Source: Spirochaeta sp. UBA5339
Lineage (GTDB): Bacteria > Spirochaetota > Spirochaetia > DSM-2461
Direction of reading: 5' to 3'
Assembly (NCBI GenBank): GCA_002408085.1
Contig: DHQL01000003.1
Coordinates: forward strand, 112,736-165,014
Length of the DNA stretch: 52,279 nt
The translations under genes were made by a program, and so were the position numbers. Under the pieces are notes generated by a model. That model was not told the origin of the DNA and did not search any database. It worked only from the letters and a program-made list of their open reading frames with translations. Within the stretch, counting starts at the first letter, position 1, and each line of letters opens with the position of its first letter. This document shows, one piece after another, positions 1 to 9,158 of the stretch.

Positions 1-27
1 GAGGCAGAGAGGGATACCCGGTAACCC

Positions 28-68
28 AAAAAGGGCATCCCGGACTGATCATCCGGAATACCCTTTTA
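28..68 (-). terminator. Rho-independent terminator of the DUF1254 gene
   Basis: Read on the minus strand this is a GC-containing hairpin (ATTCCGGATG pairing with the later CCGGGAT block, enclosed by AAAAGGG/CCCTTTTT) ending in a T-run. It sits about 35 bp past the stop of the gene ending at 100, the expected place for an intrinsic terminator. Confidence 0.7.
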
Positions 69-99
69 CTCAATTCTATTTAGAAGTTTCTATATAGAA

Positions 100-1521
100 T
101 CAGTCAAGCTGCTTGATATCAGGCAGAACATAGCTGCCGTCAAATGCCGCAGGAGTGGGGCCGTAGTAGCGGAACATGGGATAGAAATCTCTTCCCTCGG
201 TGGGAATCCAGTTGTTTTCCTTACCTTCGGGAGCATTGATTCCGAAGTAGATGTCCACGCTGCCGTCTTCGTTTACTTCAAGACCTGTATCCAGAGATGA
301 GAGTCCCACTTTTTTAGAGGGAGTCTTGATAAAGGCATTGGTCTCCAGATCGTAGATGTTCAGTGACCAGAACTGCTCTGCGGGAGGATTCGCAGGAATG
401 TGCATCCGGTAGTTGCCCTCTCCTCTCATCAGTTCGCCGCGGTCATCCTCAAAGGTTACCAGGTAGACTGTTCCGCCGCCCAGGTACTTGGGGGCGTGGT
501 TGGCTGCGAAGTATACAACGCTTCTTCTGTCTGTCATGTAGGAAACATCATCGATATAGGCGGACTGGTTCGCAACATCCACAATGGCAGGCCACATCCA
601 GCGGGAACCTTCGTGCATGGGTACACCGAATTCGCTTATCAGCTTTTCCTGAAGAATCCTGAAGGCGCTCAGTGCCGCCGCATCCAGCTGAACTCCCAGC
701 TCTTCGGTCATCTCAAAGGTTTCACCATGGTTGATTCCGAAGGATGCCATAAACTCCATCATCTGCTTGTCTTTGTCGTAAACCATCTCTTCATTGGTGA
801 TTTCATTCAGTACCTGGAAGTATGTGCGGTCCCAGTTGTGAAGGGTGTCGAAGGGGATGTCTGTGATATCGATAAACCTTGTGGGAGCGGGATTCGCCGC
901 TTCGGACAGGGGATAGATGCTGTACTGTTTCAGAAATTCAACAGCCTCTGCAAGGGCCTCGTCGCTGTGACCTGTGGGAACAACTCTGAAGTTGAACCAG
1001 ATGTTGTTTGTTGCTGACTCTACCACATGGCAGCCTTCGGGAATTTCTCCTTCATAGTCAACGGGAACAACAATGTATTTGCCCCCCTCTCCCTTGTCCG
1101 CACCGGCAGGTCCAATGTCTTCAAGGGGGATCTGCCATGCATCAATAAAGCTGCCGAACAGAACAATCTCCTCGGTCGCGGGAAGATCCACAACAACAGG
1201 ACCGTCCTTTTCAAGGTTCAGAATTCCTGATGAGTAGAGAGACTGCTGATTGGGAGTCAGCCACTGTGTATTGGGCTCCATGGGTCTGGAGAAATAAACG
1301 ACGTCGTTGTAATCGGCTCCGGCTTCGTTAAAGTAGGCGTCCCTGAAGTACCATGTAGCGGTCAGGGGAGTGGACCACAGTACAGTTTCCACCATGCGGG
1401 TCTGCTGCAGGGTCCCGTAATTTACCTCTGACAGCGCATGCAGGTCTGCGGCAAATCCGGTGAAAAGAAGAACTGACATCAGCCCGGTCAGGCCGATTCT
1501 GGTAATAACATTCTTTCCCAT
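100..1521 (-). CDS. DUF1254/DUF1214-family secreted protein
   Basis: A protein of about 473 residues with an N-terminal hydrophobic export signal (roughly residues 4-30, ending near ALS), then a DUF1254-like part and a C-terminal DUF1214-like part (segments such as 'MHIPANPPAEQFWSLNIYD' and 'PMFRYYGPT' near the end are typical). The family is widespread and secreted or periplasmic; no catalytic reaction is established. I chose the ATG at 1521 rather than the upstream in-frame ATG at 1566 because AAGGATG stands directly before it and the signal peptide then starts normally. It appears monocistronic, followed by its own terminator. Confidence 0.8.
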   Translation of the reverse strand: MGKNVITRIGLTGLMSVLLFTGFAADLHALSEVNYGTLQQTRMVETVLWSTPLTATWYFRDAYFNEAGADYNDVVYFSRPMEPNTQWLTPNQQSLYSSGILNLEKDGPVVVDLPATEEIVLFGSFIDAWQIPLEDIGPAGADKGEGGKYIVVPVDYEGEIPEGCHVVESATNNIWFNFRVVPTGHSDEALAEAVEFLKQYSIYPLSEAANPAPTRFIDITDIPFDTLHNWDRTYFQVLNEITNEEMVYDKDKQMMEFMASFGINHGETFEMTEELGVQLDAAALSAFRILQEKLISEFGVPMHEGSRWMWPAIVDVANQSAYIDDVSYMTDRRSVVYFAANHAPKYLGGGTVYLVTFEDDRGELMRGEGNYRMHIPANPPAEQFWSLNIYDLETNAFIKTPSKKVGLSSLDTGLEVNEDGSVDIYFGINAPEGKENNWIPTEGRDFYPMFRYYGPTPAAFDGSYVLPDIKQLD

Positions 1522-1691
1522 ATAATCATCCTTGTTTTTGAGTATCTGATCCGCTGGCTGCTGCACGGAAACTTCCGGTCCCTGTGCAGAAGAGTTCGCG
1601 GAGATCAGATGAATATAGGAAACTTACCGGGATGATGAAATACTAAAATTTCTTGGGTATGTACTCTTTTCTGGTGTTTTTCGGCCCTATA

Positions 1692-2474
1692 TCAGCTCTC
1701 TCTTCCGTGGATTTCCAGCTGTGTCAGGGCCGGAAAAGGGGAGGGATCATCCGCCTTGATCAGATTGTCCAGGGTGACCCACTCCACCAGTCTCGGGGGA
1801 AAGCATGTCTTCTGGGCGGCTCCGGTTTTCTTGAATTCCAGTGTGACCGATGATCCGTCTGAAAAACTGAGGCATCCCGAGGTCCACCAGGCGTCATGGG
1901 GGAAATCGGCCCGGAGGTAGACCACAGCCTCTTCAGCTATTACCTTTCTGCCGAATTCGATCTTCAGGCAGGCCTCGGGGTTCTGATTGATCCCCCAGCT
2001 TGTATGGGGCCACTCCCCGTGAAAGCTGTTGGCAACGGAGCCGTCAATGGCATTCCGGGCGGCAAAAACCGATTCGTTTCGGGTCTCCACATTGGCGCTG
2101 GCATGGGGAAAGAGGGAAGGAGCGCCGTGGGTGTCATAGGGATTAAAGCTGAGATTGTGTCTGTCCTCAGGGGCGGGGACGGTCCGGGCGTGAATCAGAT
2201 GACAGGAGCCCGAGAAGGCTCGGGGACTGTAGCTTGCCTTTCCCTCTCCCATGGGAACGGGAAGGCGGAACTCCCTCTCTTTTATATAGACCAGAGCCGG
2301 GGGCATGGCATCGTCCAGTTGAATCCAGGCAAAACACTCTGTTTCATCGGACTCAAGGACAATGGAGTCTCCTTCGGCATAGGCCGGCTCATAGAGCATC
2401 CAGGTCTCATCACCGGGCTCCGATGTCATCAGAGTCTCTGATGCTGCATTCTCAATTCGTAGTTTCAGGTTCAC
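1692..2474 (-). CDS. Carbohydrate-binding-like protein (F5/8-type-C-like fold)
   Basis: A cytosolic protein of 260 residues with no signal peptide. The second half (about 120-255), with 'SANVETRNESVFAARNAIDG' followed by a WGINQNPEACLKIEFG stretch, resembles discoidin/F5-8-type-C-like modules that bind or pack against sugars. The gene lies 13 bp behind the response regulator, in the same direction, so it is probably the third gene of the regulator operon. Function is unknown; its position next to a polysaccharide uptake and cleavage locus suggests a carbohydrate role (inference). Confidence 0.6.
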   Translation of the reverse strand: MNLKLRIENAASETLMTSEPGDETWMLYEPAYAEGDSIVLESDETECFAWIQLDDAMPPALVYIKEREFRLPVPMGEGKASYSPRAFSGSCHLIHARTVPAPEDRHNLSFNPYDTHGAPSLFPHASANVETRNESVFAARNAIDGSVANSFHGEWPHTSWGINQNPEACLKIEFGRKVIAEEAVVYLRADFPHDAWWTSGCLSFSDGSSVTLEFKKTGAAQKTCFPPRLVEWVTLDNLIKADDPSPFPALTQLEIHGRES

Positions 2475-2487
2475 TTTCTGTTCCTTT

Positions 2488-4053
2488 TTATCTTATTACC
2501 ATCTGCTGGATATAATCGCGGGGAGAGACTCCCTCATATTTCTTGAAAACCTTGCTGAAGTAGAAGGCGTTCTCGTAGCCCAGCCGCTCGGCAATGTCCT
2601 GGATAAGCAGCTTCTCGTCGCACATCATCCTCTTTGCCGCGGCAACCTTGGCTTTAGATGTATATTCTACAAAGCTGCATCCGCCGTATCTGCTTAAGAG
2701 GGTGCTCAGATAGCTCTGGCTGAGGCCGTGTATGGATGCCACTTCACTTAACAATAGTTTCTTGTCCAGGTTCTCATCCACATAGCGCTGCACCTGTGCC
2801 ACTATTCTGGATCTGTAATCCTGATGGCGGTTCTTGAACTCCTCGATCAGACCATTCTGGAGGGTTTCCATCCACCAGCAGCAGGCGGAGGCGGAGCTGC
2901 ATTCATAGAGTGTTCTGTATCCCTGGGGATAGCCCGAAAAAATCTGGGAGATAATTTCCTCTCCCTCGGGCAGAAGAGTTCTGGCCATAAAGAGAATACC
3001 GCAGGCCGCATCCATGGCCTCTGGATAACCTGCCGTTTTAAGTTTCTTTCTCATCCTGCTCAGTACATCGGCCAGGGAGTTGAAATCCAGTTCCTGGAAT
3101 CCGAGGGTCAGTGCTTCCCGGTATTCTGCCATATCGAAGACCTTTGTCTCTCCTCCTTCAAAGCGGACCACCTTGCCGGGAGGGGCATCTCCGGAGTGAA
3201 CCATTCTGGCGGTCGCAAAGGACTCCTGAATATGAAATAGTTCTTCTACCGGTTTTCCCAGGGAACAGCGGAGGTCCACAGAGAAGTAGTTGCGGACAAG
3301 ATTCAGGGCATGGGCTGCAGTTTCTGCCGGATCATCGGGCCGGTTCTGATAGAAGATAATACAGAAACAGTGGAGGTCCAGACTGACAACGTATCCGTCC
3401 TGACGGACAGCCTCGCACACCAGGCTGATCACATTGGAGTAGAGGCTGACAGTCTGCTCATGGTCTGCCATATCCTGTGACACAATTTCGCAGTAACATA
3501 CCGAATACTCGTCGGCCCTGTCGTCAATTCCAAGATCTTTTTTCTGCTGTTGGAAGCGGTCCTGACTTTCAAAGAGTCCATTGAGAAGGCGGACAAAAAA
3601 CCGGTCCTTCAGCTGATTCATAACAGATCCGGCTCCGGCATAGTGACCGGCAGGTTCCGGGTTCTTCAGGTTTCGCAGCAGTCCTACAGCCTCGGTAACA
3701 GTCTCCTTCAGAACCTCCTGGTTCAGCTCCAGTTTGATTAGATAGTTGACCGCCTGACAGCTGATGGCCTGTTTAACAAAGCTGTACTCCTCATGGCTGG
3801 TAAGAATGATAAAAAGCGGCAGCCTGCCGTATCTTTCACGGCACTCCTCCATAACCTCCAACCCTGTCTTCACGGGCATTTTGATATCGGTGATAACTAT
3901 GTCGGGATTGACGGTCTCAATCATGCTCATCAGCTCTTCGCCGTTATGGGCCAGGCCTTCCACCGATATATCCAGTTCACTCCAGTTCAGCATTGATTTC
4001 AGTCCCACAAGAACAAGGGGCTCGTCATCGGCTATCAAAAGTTTGTAGTTCAA
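2488..4053 (-). CDS. YesN-like response regulator, REC + AraC-type HTH
   Basis: A 521-residue DNA-binding response regulator. The N-terminal receiver domain (1-120) has the acidic pair at D9/D10, phospho-acceptor D56 in 'IVITDIKMP' and an LTS switch residue near 88. A long linker follows, then two AraC/XylS helix-turn-helix motifs at about 425-515, including 'DIAERLGYENAFYFSKVFKK'. It overlaps the sensor kinase by four bases (ATGA), so the two are translationally coupled. YesMN-type pairs generally switch on neighbouring sugar-uptake operons; the divergent ABC/GH88/lyase operon is the obvious target (inference). Confidence 0.92.
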   Translation of the reverse strand: MNYKLLIADDEPLVLVGLKSMLNWSELDISVEGLAHNGEELMSMIETVNPDIVITDIKMPVKTGLEVMEECRERYGRLPLFIILTSHEEYSFVKQAISCQAVNYLIKLELNQEVLKETVTEAVGLLRNLKNPEPAGHYAGAGSVMNQLKDRFFVRLLNGLFESQDRFQQQKKDLGIDDRADEYSVCYCEIVSQDMADHEQTVSLYSNVISLVCEAVRQDGYVVSLDLHCFCIIFYQNRPDDPAETAAHALNLVRNYFSVDLRCSLGKPVEELFHIQESFATARMVHSGDAPPGKVVRFEGGETKVFDMAEYREALTLGFQELDFNSLADVLSRMRKKLKTAGYPEAMDAACGILFMARTLLPEGEEIISQIFSGYPQGYRTLYECSSASACCWWMETLQNGLIEEFKNRHQDYRSRIVAQVQRYVDENLDKKLLLSEVASIHGLSQSYLSTLLSRYGGCSFVEYTSKAKVAAAKRMMCDEKLLIQDIAERLGYENAFYFSKVFKKYEGVSPRDYIQQMVIR

Positions 4054-5849
4054 ATTATCTGCTTCCTTTCTTCGGGATAGGGGAGTCGTATGATTGCCCG
4101 GGTTCCGTTTCCCGGTTCGCTGACAAGTCTCAGGCCGTAGCTTTCTCCATAGGAGTGCTGAAGCCTCAGGTTGATATTGGCCACACCGATCTCTCTGAAG
4201 AAACCGCTTCCGCTCTGATGCTCCTCATCTGAAAGAACTTCGGCTATCCGGCCGGCGGTCATTCCCGTACCGTCATCCTCCAGGATGATTTCCACATCTT
4301 CCGTGTTTTTACGGGATGCGCTGATTGTTATGGAACCTGTTCCACCCTTTGGCTCTATTCCATGGAATATGGCGTTCTCCATCAGGGGTTGAAGGGAGAA
4401 ACTTGGGATGGGAAGGGAGAGCAGCTCTTCGGGGATATCCGTTCTGTAGATGATGGCGTTGCCGTAACGGTACTGCTGGATCAGGAAGTAGTCATCCAGA
4501 AAGGAGAGCTCCTCTCTCAGCTCTATCATCATGCTCTTCCTCTTGATTACCGTCTTCATAAGTCTTGATAGGGCAACTGTCATCTCCGCGATCCCCGGGG
4601 CGTTCTGGAGGGTGGCCATCCACTTGATGGAGTTGAGGGTGTTGTAGAGAAAGTGGGGATTGATCTGACTCAGAAGCATGCGGTATTCGAGATCCCGTTT
4701 CTTCTTTTCATCGGCAACCCGTGACTCCAGAAGGTCCTGTATCTTGACTGCCATCTCATTGATGCCGTGTCCGATATAGCCGATCTCATTGTTCCATTCG
4801 ATCTCCCTGTCCGGAGAAAAATCGCTGTCGGCTATCTCATCCACCTTCCGTCTGATTCTAAGGAGGGGCTGGGTAAAAAGATGGTTAAGCCAGATGGAGA
4901 TAAAGATGCCGAAGAAACCGGCAGAGCAGATTATCACCAGAAGAATGGGGGTGACAAGTTCCCAGTTGGCGGCAATCTCCTTCCTGTAGAGGGTCTGGGA
5001 GAGTTTAATCTTCTCCTGAGGAAAGGGGGATGTCACCATCAGGGAGGAAATGCCGTCATCCACCAGCACCTCCTGAACCAGAGTCCTGTTATCCAGGGTT
5101 TCCTCCTTCAGCTCCGATTTGACTCGAACCCTGTCGGTTACATCTCTTAGTCTGTTCTCTTCGACCCGCAGTATGGAGTCTGGAAAACGGATATAGAGGA
5201 TGTTGCCGCTTTCCAGGTTGTAGTTGCTAAGGAGTGAGAGGAAAATATCGGTGGTGACGGCGATATAGACATAGCCGATGATTCCCGACCGTGAGGGGTG
5301 ATAGACGGGGCGGATCAGGGGGATTATGTCCAGATCCTGTCTCAGAGCAAAGGGATCCGTACCGCAGAACTCATAGACCGAGGCTTCGGTATAGCTGTTC
5401 AGGTTGAGTTCCTGAATATTATAAACATTAACCGGCCAGCTGTTGCTCATATTGTTTCCGGTCTGAAGCAGTTTTTTCCCTTCAGAATCGCAGACAATAA
5501 GGCGTCTTATAAATTTGCTGGAAGTCATATTTACAACCTGTTCCACCAGGAGGTTGTAGGTTTTCAGGGAGTTCCGGGGATCACTGTCCTCATCGGCGAG
5601 CCAGGAGGTAATGGCTGAATTGGACACAACCCATCGGGAGAGTCTGTCGATGGAGGCCAGATCCTGGGCCGCAGTCCCCGCTATCAGCTGCAGATTGAAC
5701 TCCGTGGACTGAATAATACTCCGCCGGGCCTGGTCGCGGAATATCACAAAGCTCAGGACCGATGGAAGAATGGTCAGCACAAGGGTAAAAATGACAGCCA
5801 GGAGAATAATCTTCATACGGATTGTTTTCTGAACGGCGGGGTATTTCAT
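4050..5849 (-). CDS. YesM-like sensor histidine kinase
   Basis: A 599-residue membrane kinase: first TM about 12-35, an extracytoplasmic Cache-like sensor to about 300, second TM about 300-325, HAMP, then the His_kinase domain with 'SQINPHFLYNTLNSIKWM' carrying the phosphorylated His, and a HATPase domain with 'LMENAIFHG' (N box) and 'EDDGTGM' (G1). This is the LytS/YehU-type architecture of Gram-positive and spirochaete YesM proteins. It is the first gene of the minus-strand regulator operon, divergent from the binding-protein gene at 6075. The ligand is probably an oligosaccharide, directly or through the binding protein (inference). Confidence 0.92.
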   Translation of the reverse strand: MKYPAVQKTIRMKIILLAVIFTLVLTILPSVLSFVIFRDQARRSIIQSTEFNLQLIAGTAAQDLASIDRLSRWVVSNSAITSWLADEDSDPRNSLKTYNLLVEQVVNMTSSKFIRRLIVCDSEGKKLLQTGNNMSNSWPVNVYNIQELNLNSYTEASVYEFCGTDPFALRQDLDIIPLIRPVYHPSRSGIIGYVYIAVTTDIFLSLLSNYNLESGNILYIRFPDSILRVEENRLRDVTDRVRVKSELKEETLDNRTLVQEVLVDDGISSLMVTSPFPQEKIKLSQTLYRKEIAANWELVTPILLVIICSAGFFGIFISIWLNHLFTQPLLRIRRKVDEIADSDFSPDREIEWNNEIGYIGHGINEMAVKIQDLLESRVADEKKKRDLEYRMLLSQINPHFLYNTLNSIKWMATLQNAPGIAEMTVALSRLMKTVIKRKSMMIELREELSFLDDYFLIQQYRYGNAIIYRTDIPEELLSLPIPSFSLQPLMENAIFHGIEPKGGTGSITISASRKNTEDVEIILEDDGTGMTAGRIAEVLSDEEHQSGSGFFREIGVANINLRLQHSYGESYGLRLVSEPGNGTRAIIRLPYPEERKQII

Positions 5850-5859
5850 CGTTCACCAT

Positions 5860-6074
5860 TATCTTTTCGGGATTTGAAAATTGTCAAATTATATTGCTGA
5901 CGACGGAGGAATTTGAAATAAAAGTACAGGTATTGGAGAAAATTTTACATGTATGCCTAAGGAAAAACATATATCTGAAAATATTGAGAGTAACTGAAGA
6001 TAAAATAACATGTGCGCCTCAGAAAAACGGGGTTAATCTGAATCATTCGTTCTACTACGCAAAAGGAGGAAGAA
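5860..6074. promoter_or_regulatory. Divergent promoter region between regulator and uptake operons
   Basis: An AT-rich 215-bp region between the kinase and binding-protein genes. A possible plus-strand promoter is TTGAGA (near 5984), 16-bp spacer, TAACAT. The strong Shine-Dalgarno AAAGGAGGAAG immediately precedes the ATG at 6075. I cannot point to the YesN-like regulator's operator with confidence. Confidence 0.35.
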
Positions 6075-7367
6075 ATGCGTAAAACTTTAATGACACTGTC
6101 CATTATCACCATTCTGTTACTGAACTCGGTTGCCTTTGCAGCAGCCAGCGGTTCTCAGGAGAAAACAGGCGGTGACGGCGTAACAACCCTGAAATGGGCT
6201 CTCTGGGACTTTGATGCCACAACCTACTATGAGCCCCTGATCAGCGCTTATGAAGCCAAGAATCCCAATGTAAAAATTGAGCCCGTAGACCTGGGTTCCA
6301 CCGACTATATGACCATGCTGAGCATGCAGCTGATGGCAGGAGACAGCTCCCTTGATGTGGTTACCATCAAGGACATGCCCGGGTACAACAACCTTGTAAA
6401 ATCAAAACGTCTTCTCTCTCTCAACGACTATGTTGCGTCAAAAAGTGTTGATACAGCCCAGTACGGCGGTATTGCTGAGCAGATCACCGTGGACAGTGAT
6501 CTCTACGCTCTTCCCTTCAGAAGCGACTTCTGGCTGGTTTACTACAACAAGGATCTCTTCGATGCGGCTGGCCTTGACTACCCCAACAATGATATGACCA
6601 TGGCCGAGTACGATGCCATTGCCCGGAAGATGACCAGCGGCAGCGGTGCGAGCAAAGTTTACGGAGCCCACTATCACACATGGAGAAGTGCGGTACAGCT
6701 CTTCGGTATTCTTGAGGGAAAGCAGACCATTCTGGAGGGAGACTATGACTTCCTGAAGCCCTACTATCAGATGATTCTGGATGAACAGGCCGACGGCATC
6801 GTTCAGGACTATGCCACCCTGAAAACCTCCAGCACCCACTACTCCGGTGTTTTCTACAACAACTCCATCGCCATGATGAATATGGGCTCCTGGTTTATCT
6901 CAACCCAGATTGCCAAGGTTGAGTCAGGAGAGTCCAAGGCTACCAACTGGGGTCTTGCCAAATATCCCCATCCCGAGGGAGTTCACGAGGGAACTACCCT
7001 GGGAACAATCACAACCCTGGGTGTAAGTGCCTTCTCCAAACAGCAGGAAGCGGCTCTTGATTTCCTCGGTTTTGTGACAGGCCCTGAGGGCGCAGCCATC
7101 ATCGCCGAGACCGGAACCATTCCCGCCATTCAGACCGATGAAGTTGTAGAGATCATCTCCTCCACCCCCGGATTCCCCTCAGATGATGCTTCAAAGGAAG
7201 CTCTCAAGGTTTACCAGACCTATCTGGAAATGCCCCTGCACGAAAAGGCCGGTGAGATTGAGGTTGTCCTCAACCAGAACCATGACATGATCATGACCAA
7301 CAACATTTCACTGGACGCAGGTATCGCCCAGATGAACAAAGAGGTCAAAGAGATCCTAGGCAGATAA
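6075..7367 (+). CDS. Sugar ABC transporter substrate-binding protein (family 1)
   Basis: A 430-residue extracytoplasmic solute-binding protein of the carbohydrate (MalE/UgpB) type. Residues 1-22 are a signal peptide ending in AFA-A; there is no lipobox cysteine, which would fit a free periplasmic protein of a diderm. Family features include 'LPFRSDFWLVYYNKDLFDAAG' (split across about 138-158) and 'GVSAFSKQQEAALDFLGFV' toward the C-terminus. First gene of the uptake operon, with an unusually strong ribosome binding site (AGGAGG) and a terminator-like hairpin directly behind it, so it is likely made in excess over the permeases. Confidence 0.92.
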   Translation: MRKTLMTLSIITILLLNSVAFAAASGSQEKTGGDGVTTLKWALWDFDATTYYEPLISAYEAKNPNVKIEPVDLGSTDYMTMLSMQLMAGDSSLDVVTIKDMPGYNNLVKSKRLLSLNDYVASKSVDTAQYGGIAEQITVDSDLYALPFRSDFWLVYYNKDLFDAAGLDYPNNDMTMAEYDAIARKMTSGSGASKVYGAHYHTWRSAVQLFGILEGKQTILEGDYDFLKPYYQMILDEQADGIVQDYATLKTSSTHYSGVFYNNSIAMMNMGSWFISTQIAKVESGESKATNWGLAKYPHPEGVHEGTTLGTITTLGVSAFSKQQEAALDFLGFVTGPEGAAIIAETGTIPAIQTDEVVEIISSTPGFPSDDASKEALKVYQTYLEMPLHEKAGEIEVVLNQNHDMIMTNNISLDAGIAQMNKEVKEILGR

Positions 7368-7382
7368 TCTGTACTGTTCAAA

Positions 7383-7413
7383 GGGGAGGCCGGTTTTCCG
7401 GTCTCCTTTTTTT
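7383..7413 (+). terminator. Intrinsic terminator/attenuator after the binding-protein gene
   Basis: A hairpin GGAGGCCGG-TTTT-CCGGTCTCC followed by seven T's, 16 bp behind the stop codon and 36 bp before the first permease. It would let most transcripts end after the binding protein and only part read through to the permeases, the usual stoichiometry device in such operons. Confidence 0.8.
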
Positions 7414-7448
7414 CTGTACTGATTTTTTTTCGATTCAGGTAAGGAAAT

Positions 7449-8318
7449 ATGCAAAAAGAGCTTAAAAAGAATCTTATCGCCTACAGCTTTATTGCGCCGA
7501 ACTTTATCGGCTTTGCTGTATTCACCTTCGGCCCCATCCTCTTCGCCTTTATCCTGGCCTTCTTAAGCTGGGACGGTGCAAATCCCATCATGTGGGCCGG
7601 GCTTGATAACTTCAAGCGGCTGTTCAATGACAGTCAGTTCAAGACTTCATTTGTTAATACTATTGTCTACACCGCGGGGACTGTACCTCTGACCATGATT
7701 TTCTCACTGCTTCTCGCTGTGGTTTTAAATCAGAAAATAGCAGGAAGGAACTTCTTCAGAACCCTTTCTTTCTTTCCCTATGTTGCCTCCCTTGTGGCGG
7801 TGGCTGTTGTTTGGAATATGATCTTCAATCCCTCAATGGGCCCTGTGAATATGCTTCTGAGAAACATGGGGGTCGAGAACACCCCCGGCTGGGCCGCTGA
7901 CAAGAACTGGGCCATGTTTACGGTCATTCTCTTCAGTGTCTGGAAGAACATGGGCTACTACATGATCATCTACCTTGCAGGGCTTCAGGGAATCAATCCC
8001 GAACTCTATGAGGCGGGAGATCTGGACGGAGTGAACGGCTGGCAGAAGTTCAAACACATCACTCTGCCCCAGCTCGGTCCCACCAGCTTCTTTGTTCTGA
8101 TCATGCTGACCATCCAGTGCTTCAAGGTATACGACCAGATCTATATGATCACCCAGGGAGGCCCGGGGACCTCCACTCTTGTACTGGTCTATCACATCTA
8201 CAATACAGCCTTTATATCCTGGGACCTGGGATACGCCAGCGCCATCGCTCTGGTGCTCTTTGTTCTGGTTCTGGCAATCACGGTCATACAGTTCCGGGGG
8301 GAGAAGAAACTCTCATGA
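7449..8318 (+). CDS. Sugar ABC transporter permease, MalF/UgpA type
   Basis: A 289-residue inner-membrane permease with six predicted TM segments and the EAA loop 'YEAGDLDGVNGWQKFKHITLPQL' (in pieces, about 190-212), which docks the ATPase. It pairs with the next gene, whose start codon overlaps its stop (ATGA). Substrate presumably an oligosaccharide containing unsaturated uronate, from the neighbouring GH88 and lyase genes (inference). Confidence 0.92.
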   Translation: MQKELKKNLIAYSFIAPNFIGFAVFTFGPILFAFILAFLSWDGANPIMWAGLDNFKRLFNDSQFKTSFVNTIVYTAGTVPLTMIFSLLLAVVLNQKIAGRNFFRTLSFFPYVASLVAVAVVWNMIFNPSMGPVNMLLRNMGVENTPGWAADKNWAMFTVILFSVWKNMGYYMIIYLAGLQGINPELYEAGDLDGVNGWQKFKHITLPQLGPTSFFVLIMLTIQCFKVYDQIYMITQGGPGTSTLVLVYHIYNTAFISWDLGYASAIALVLFVLVLAITVIQFRGEKKLS

Positions 8319-9154
8319 ATCAATTAACCCATAAAAACGCAGCGGTCACCCGGATCGCCCTCTATCTTTTTCTCTTTGCCACCGTGGTGATTACGGTACT
8401 GCCCTTTGCGTGGATGCTTTCGGCCTCATTAAAGCTGGACAAGGACGTCTTTACCTTTCCCGTCAGATGGATTCCCGAAGAGCCCAGGTGGCAGAACTAT
8501 GAGGATATCTGGACCAAAATTCCTCTGGGACGGTTTATCTTCAACACCGCCAAGATCACCGTCATCGTCACCTTTCTTCAGCTTGTGACCTCCAGCTTCG
8601 CCGCCTATGCCTTTGCCAAGCTGGACTTCAAGTTCAAGAATCAGCTCTTTCTGGGATACATCGCCACCATCGCCATGCCCTGGCAGGTCTACATGGTGCC
8701 CCAGTTTATCATGATGAGGAACTTCAACCTTACCAACACCCATATGTCCATGATCTGCCTCCAGGCTTTTACGGCCTTCGGAGTCTTTCTCATGCGGCAG
8801 TTCTATATGAGTGTTCCCGATGAACTCTGCGAGGCGGCCCGGATGGACGGAATGAGTGAGTACCGGATCTGGTCGGGCATTATGCTGCCCCTCTCCAAGC
8901 CGGCTCTCTCCACCCTTACGATCTTTACCTTTGTGGCCACCTGGAATGACTTTTTGGGACCCATGATCTATCTGACCAGAACAGAACTGAAGACCATACA
9001 GATCGGTCTGCGGATGTTTATTACCCAGTACTCCTCGGAGTACGGTCTGATTATGGCGGCTTCCGTGGTGGTTCTTATTCCTGTAATTATCGTCTTCCTC
9101 TCCCTGCAGAAGTTCTTTGTTCAGGGAATCGCTTCGGCGGGACTGAAGGGGTAG
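8315..9154 (+). CDS. Sugar ABC transporter permease, MalG/UgpE type
   Basis: A 279-residue permease with about six TM segments and the EAA loop 'EAARMDGMSEYRIWSGIMLP' about two thirds along. A longer in-frame opening exists upstream (to 8117), but it overlaps the first permease in another frame; the ATG at 8315, coupled to the preceding stop by a four-base overlap, gives the standard MalG N-terminus. No ATPase gene follows, so the importer must borrow a multipurpose ATPase encoded elsewhere (known for MsmK/UgpC-type systems; inference here). Confidence 0.92.
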   Translation: MNQLTHKNAAVTRIALYLFLFATVVITVLPFAWMLSASLKLDKDVFTFPVRWIPEEPRWQNYEDIWTKIPLGRFIFNTAKITVIVTFLQLVTSSFAAYAFAKLDFKFKNQLFLGYIATIAMPWQVYMVPQFIMMRNFNLTNTHMSMICLQAFTAFGVFLMRQFYMSVPDELCEAARMDGMSEYRIWSGIMLPLSKPALSTLTIFTFVATWNDFLGPMIYLTRTELKTIQIGLRMFITQYSSEYGLIMAASVVVLIPVIIVFLSLQKFFVQGIASAGLKG

Positions 9155-9158
9155 GAGC

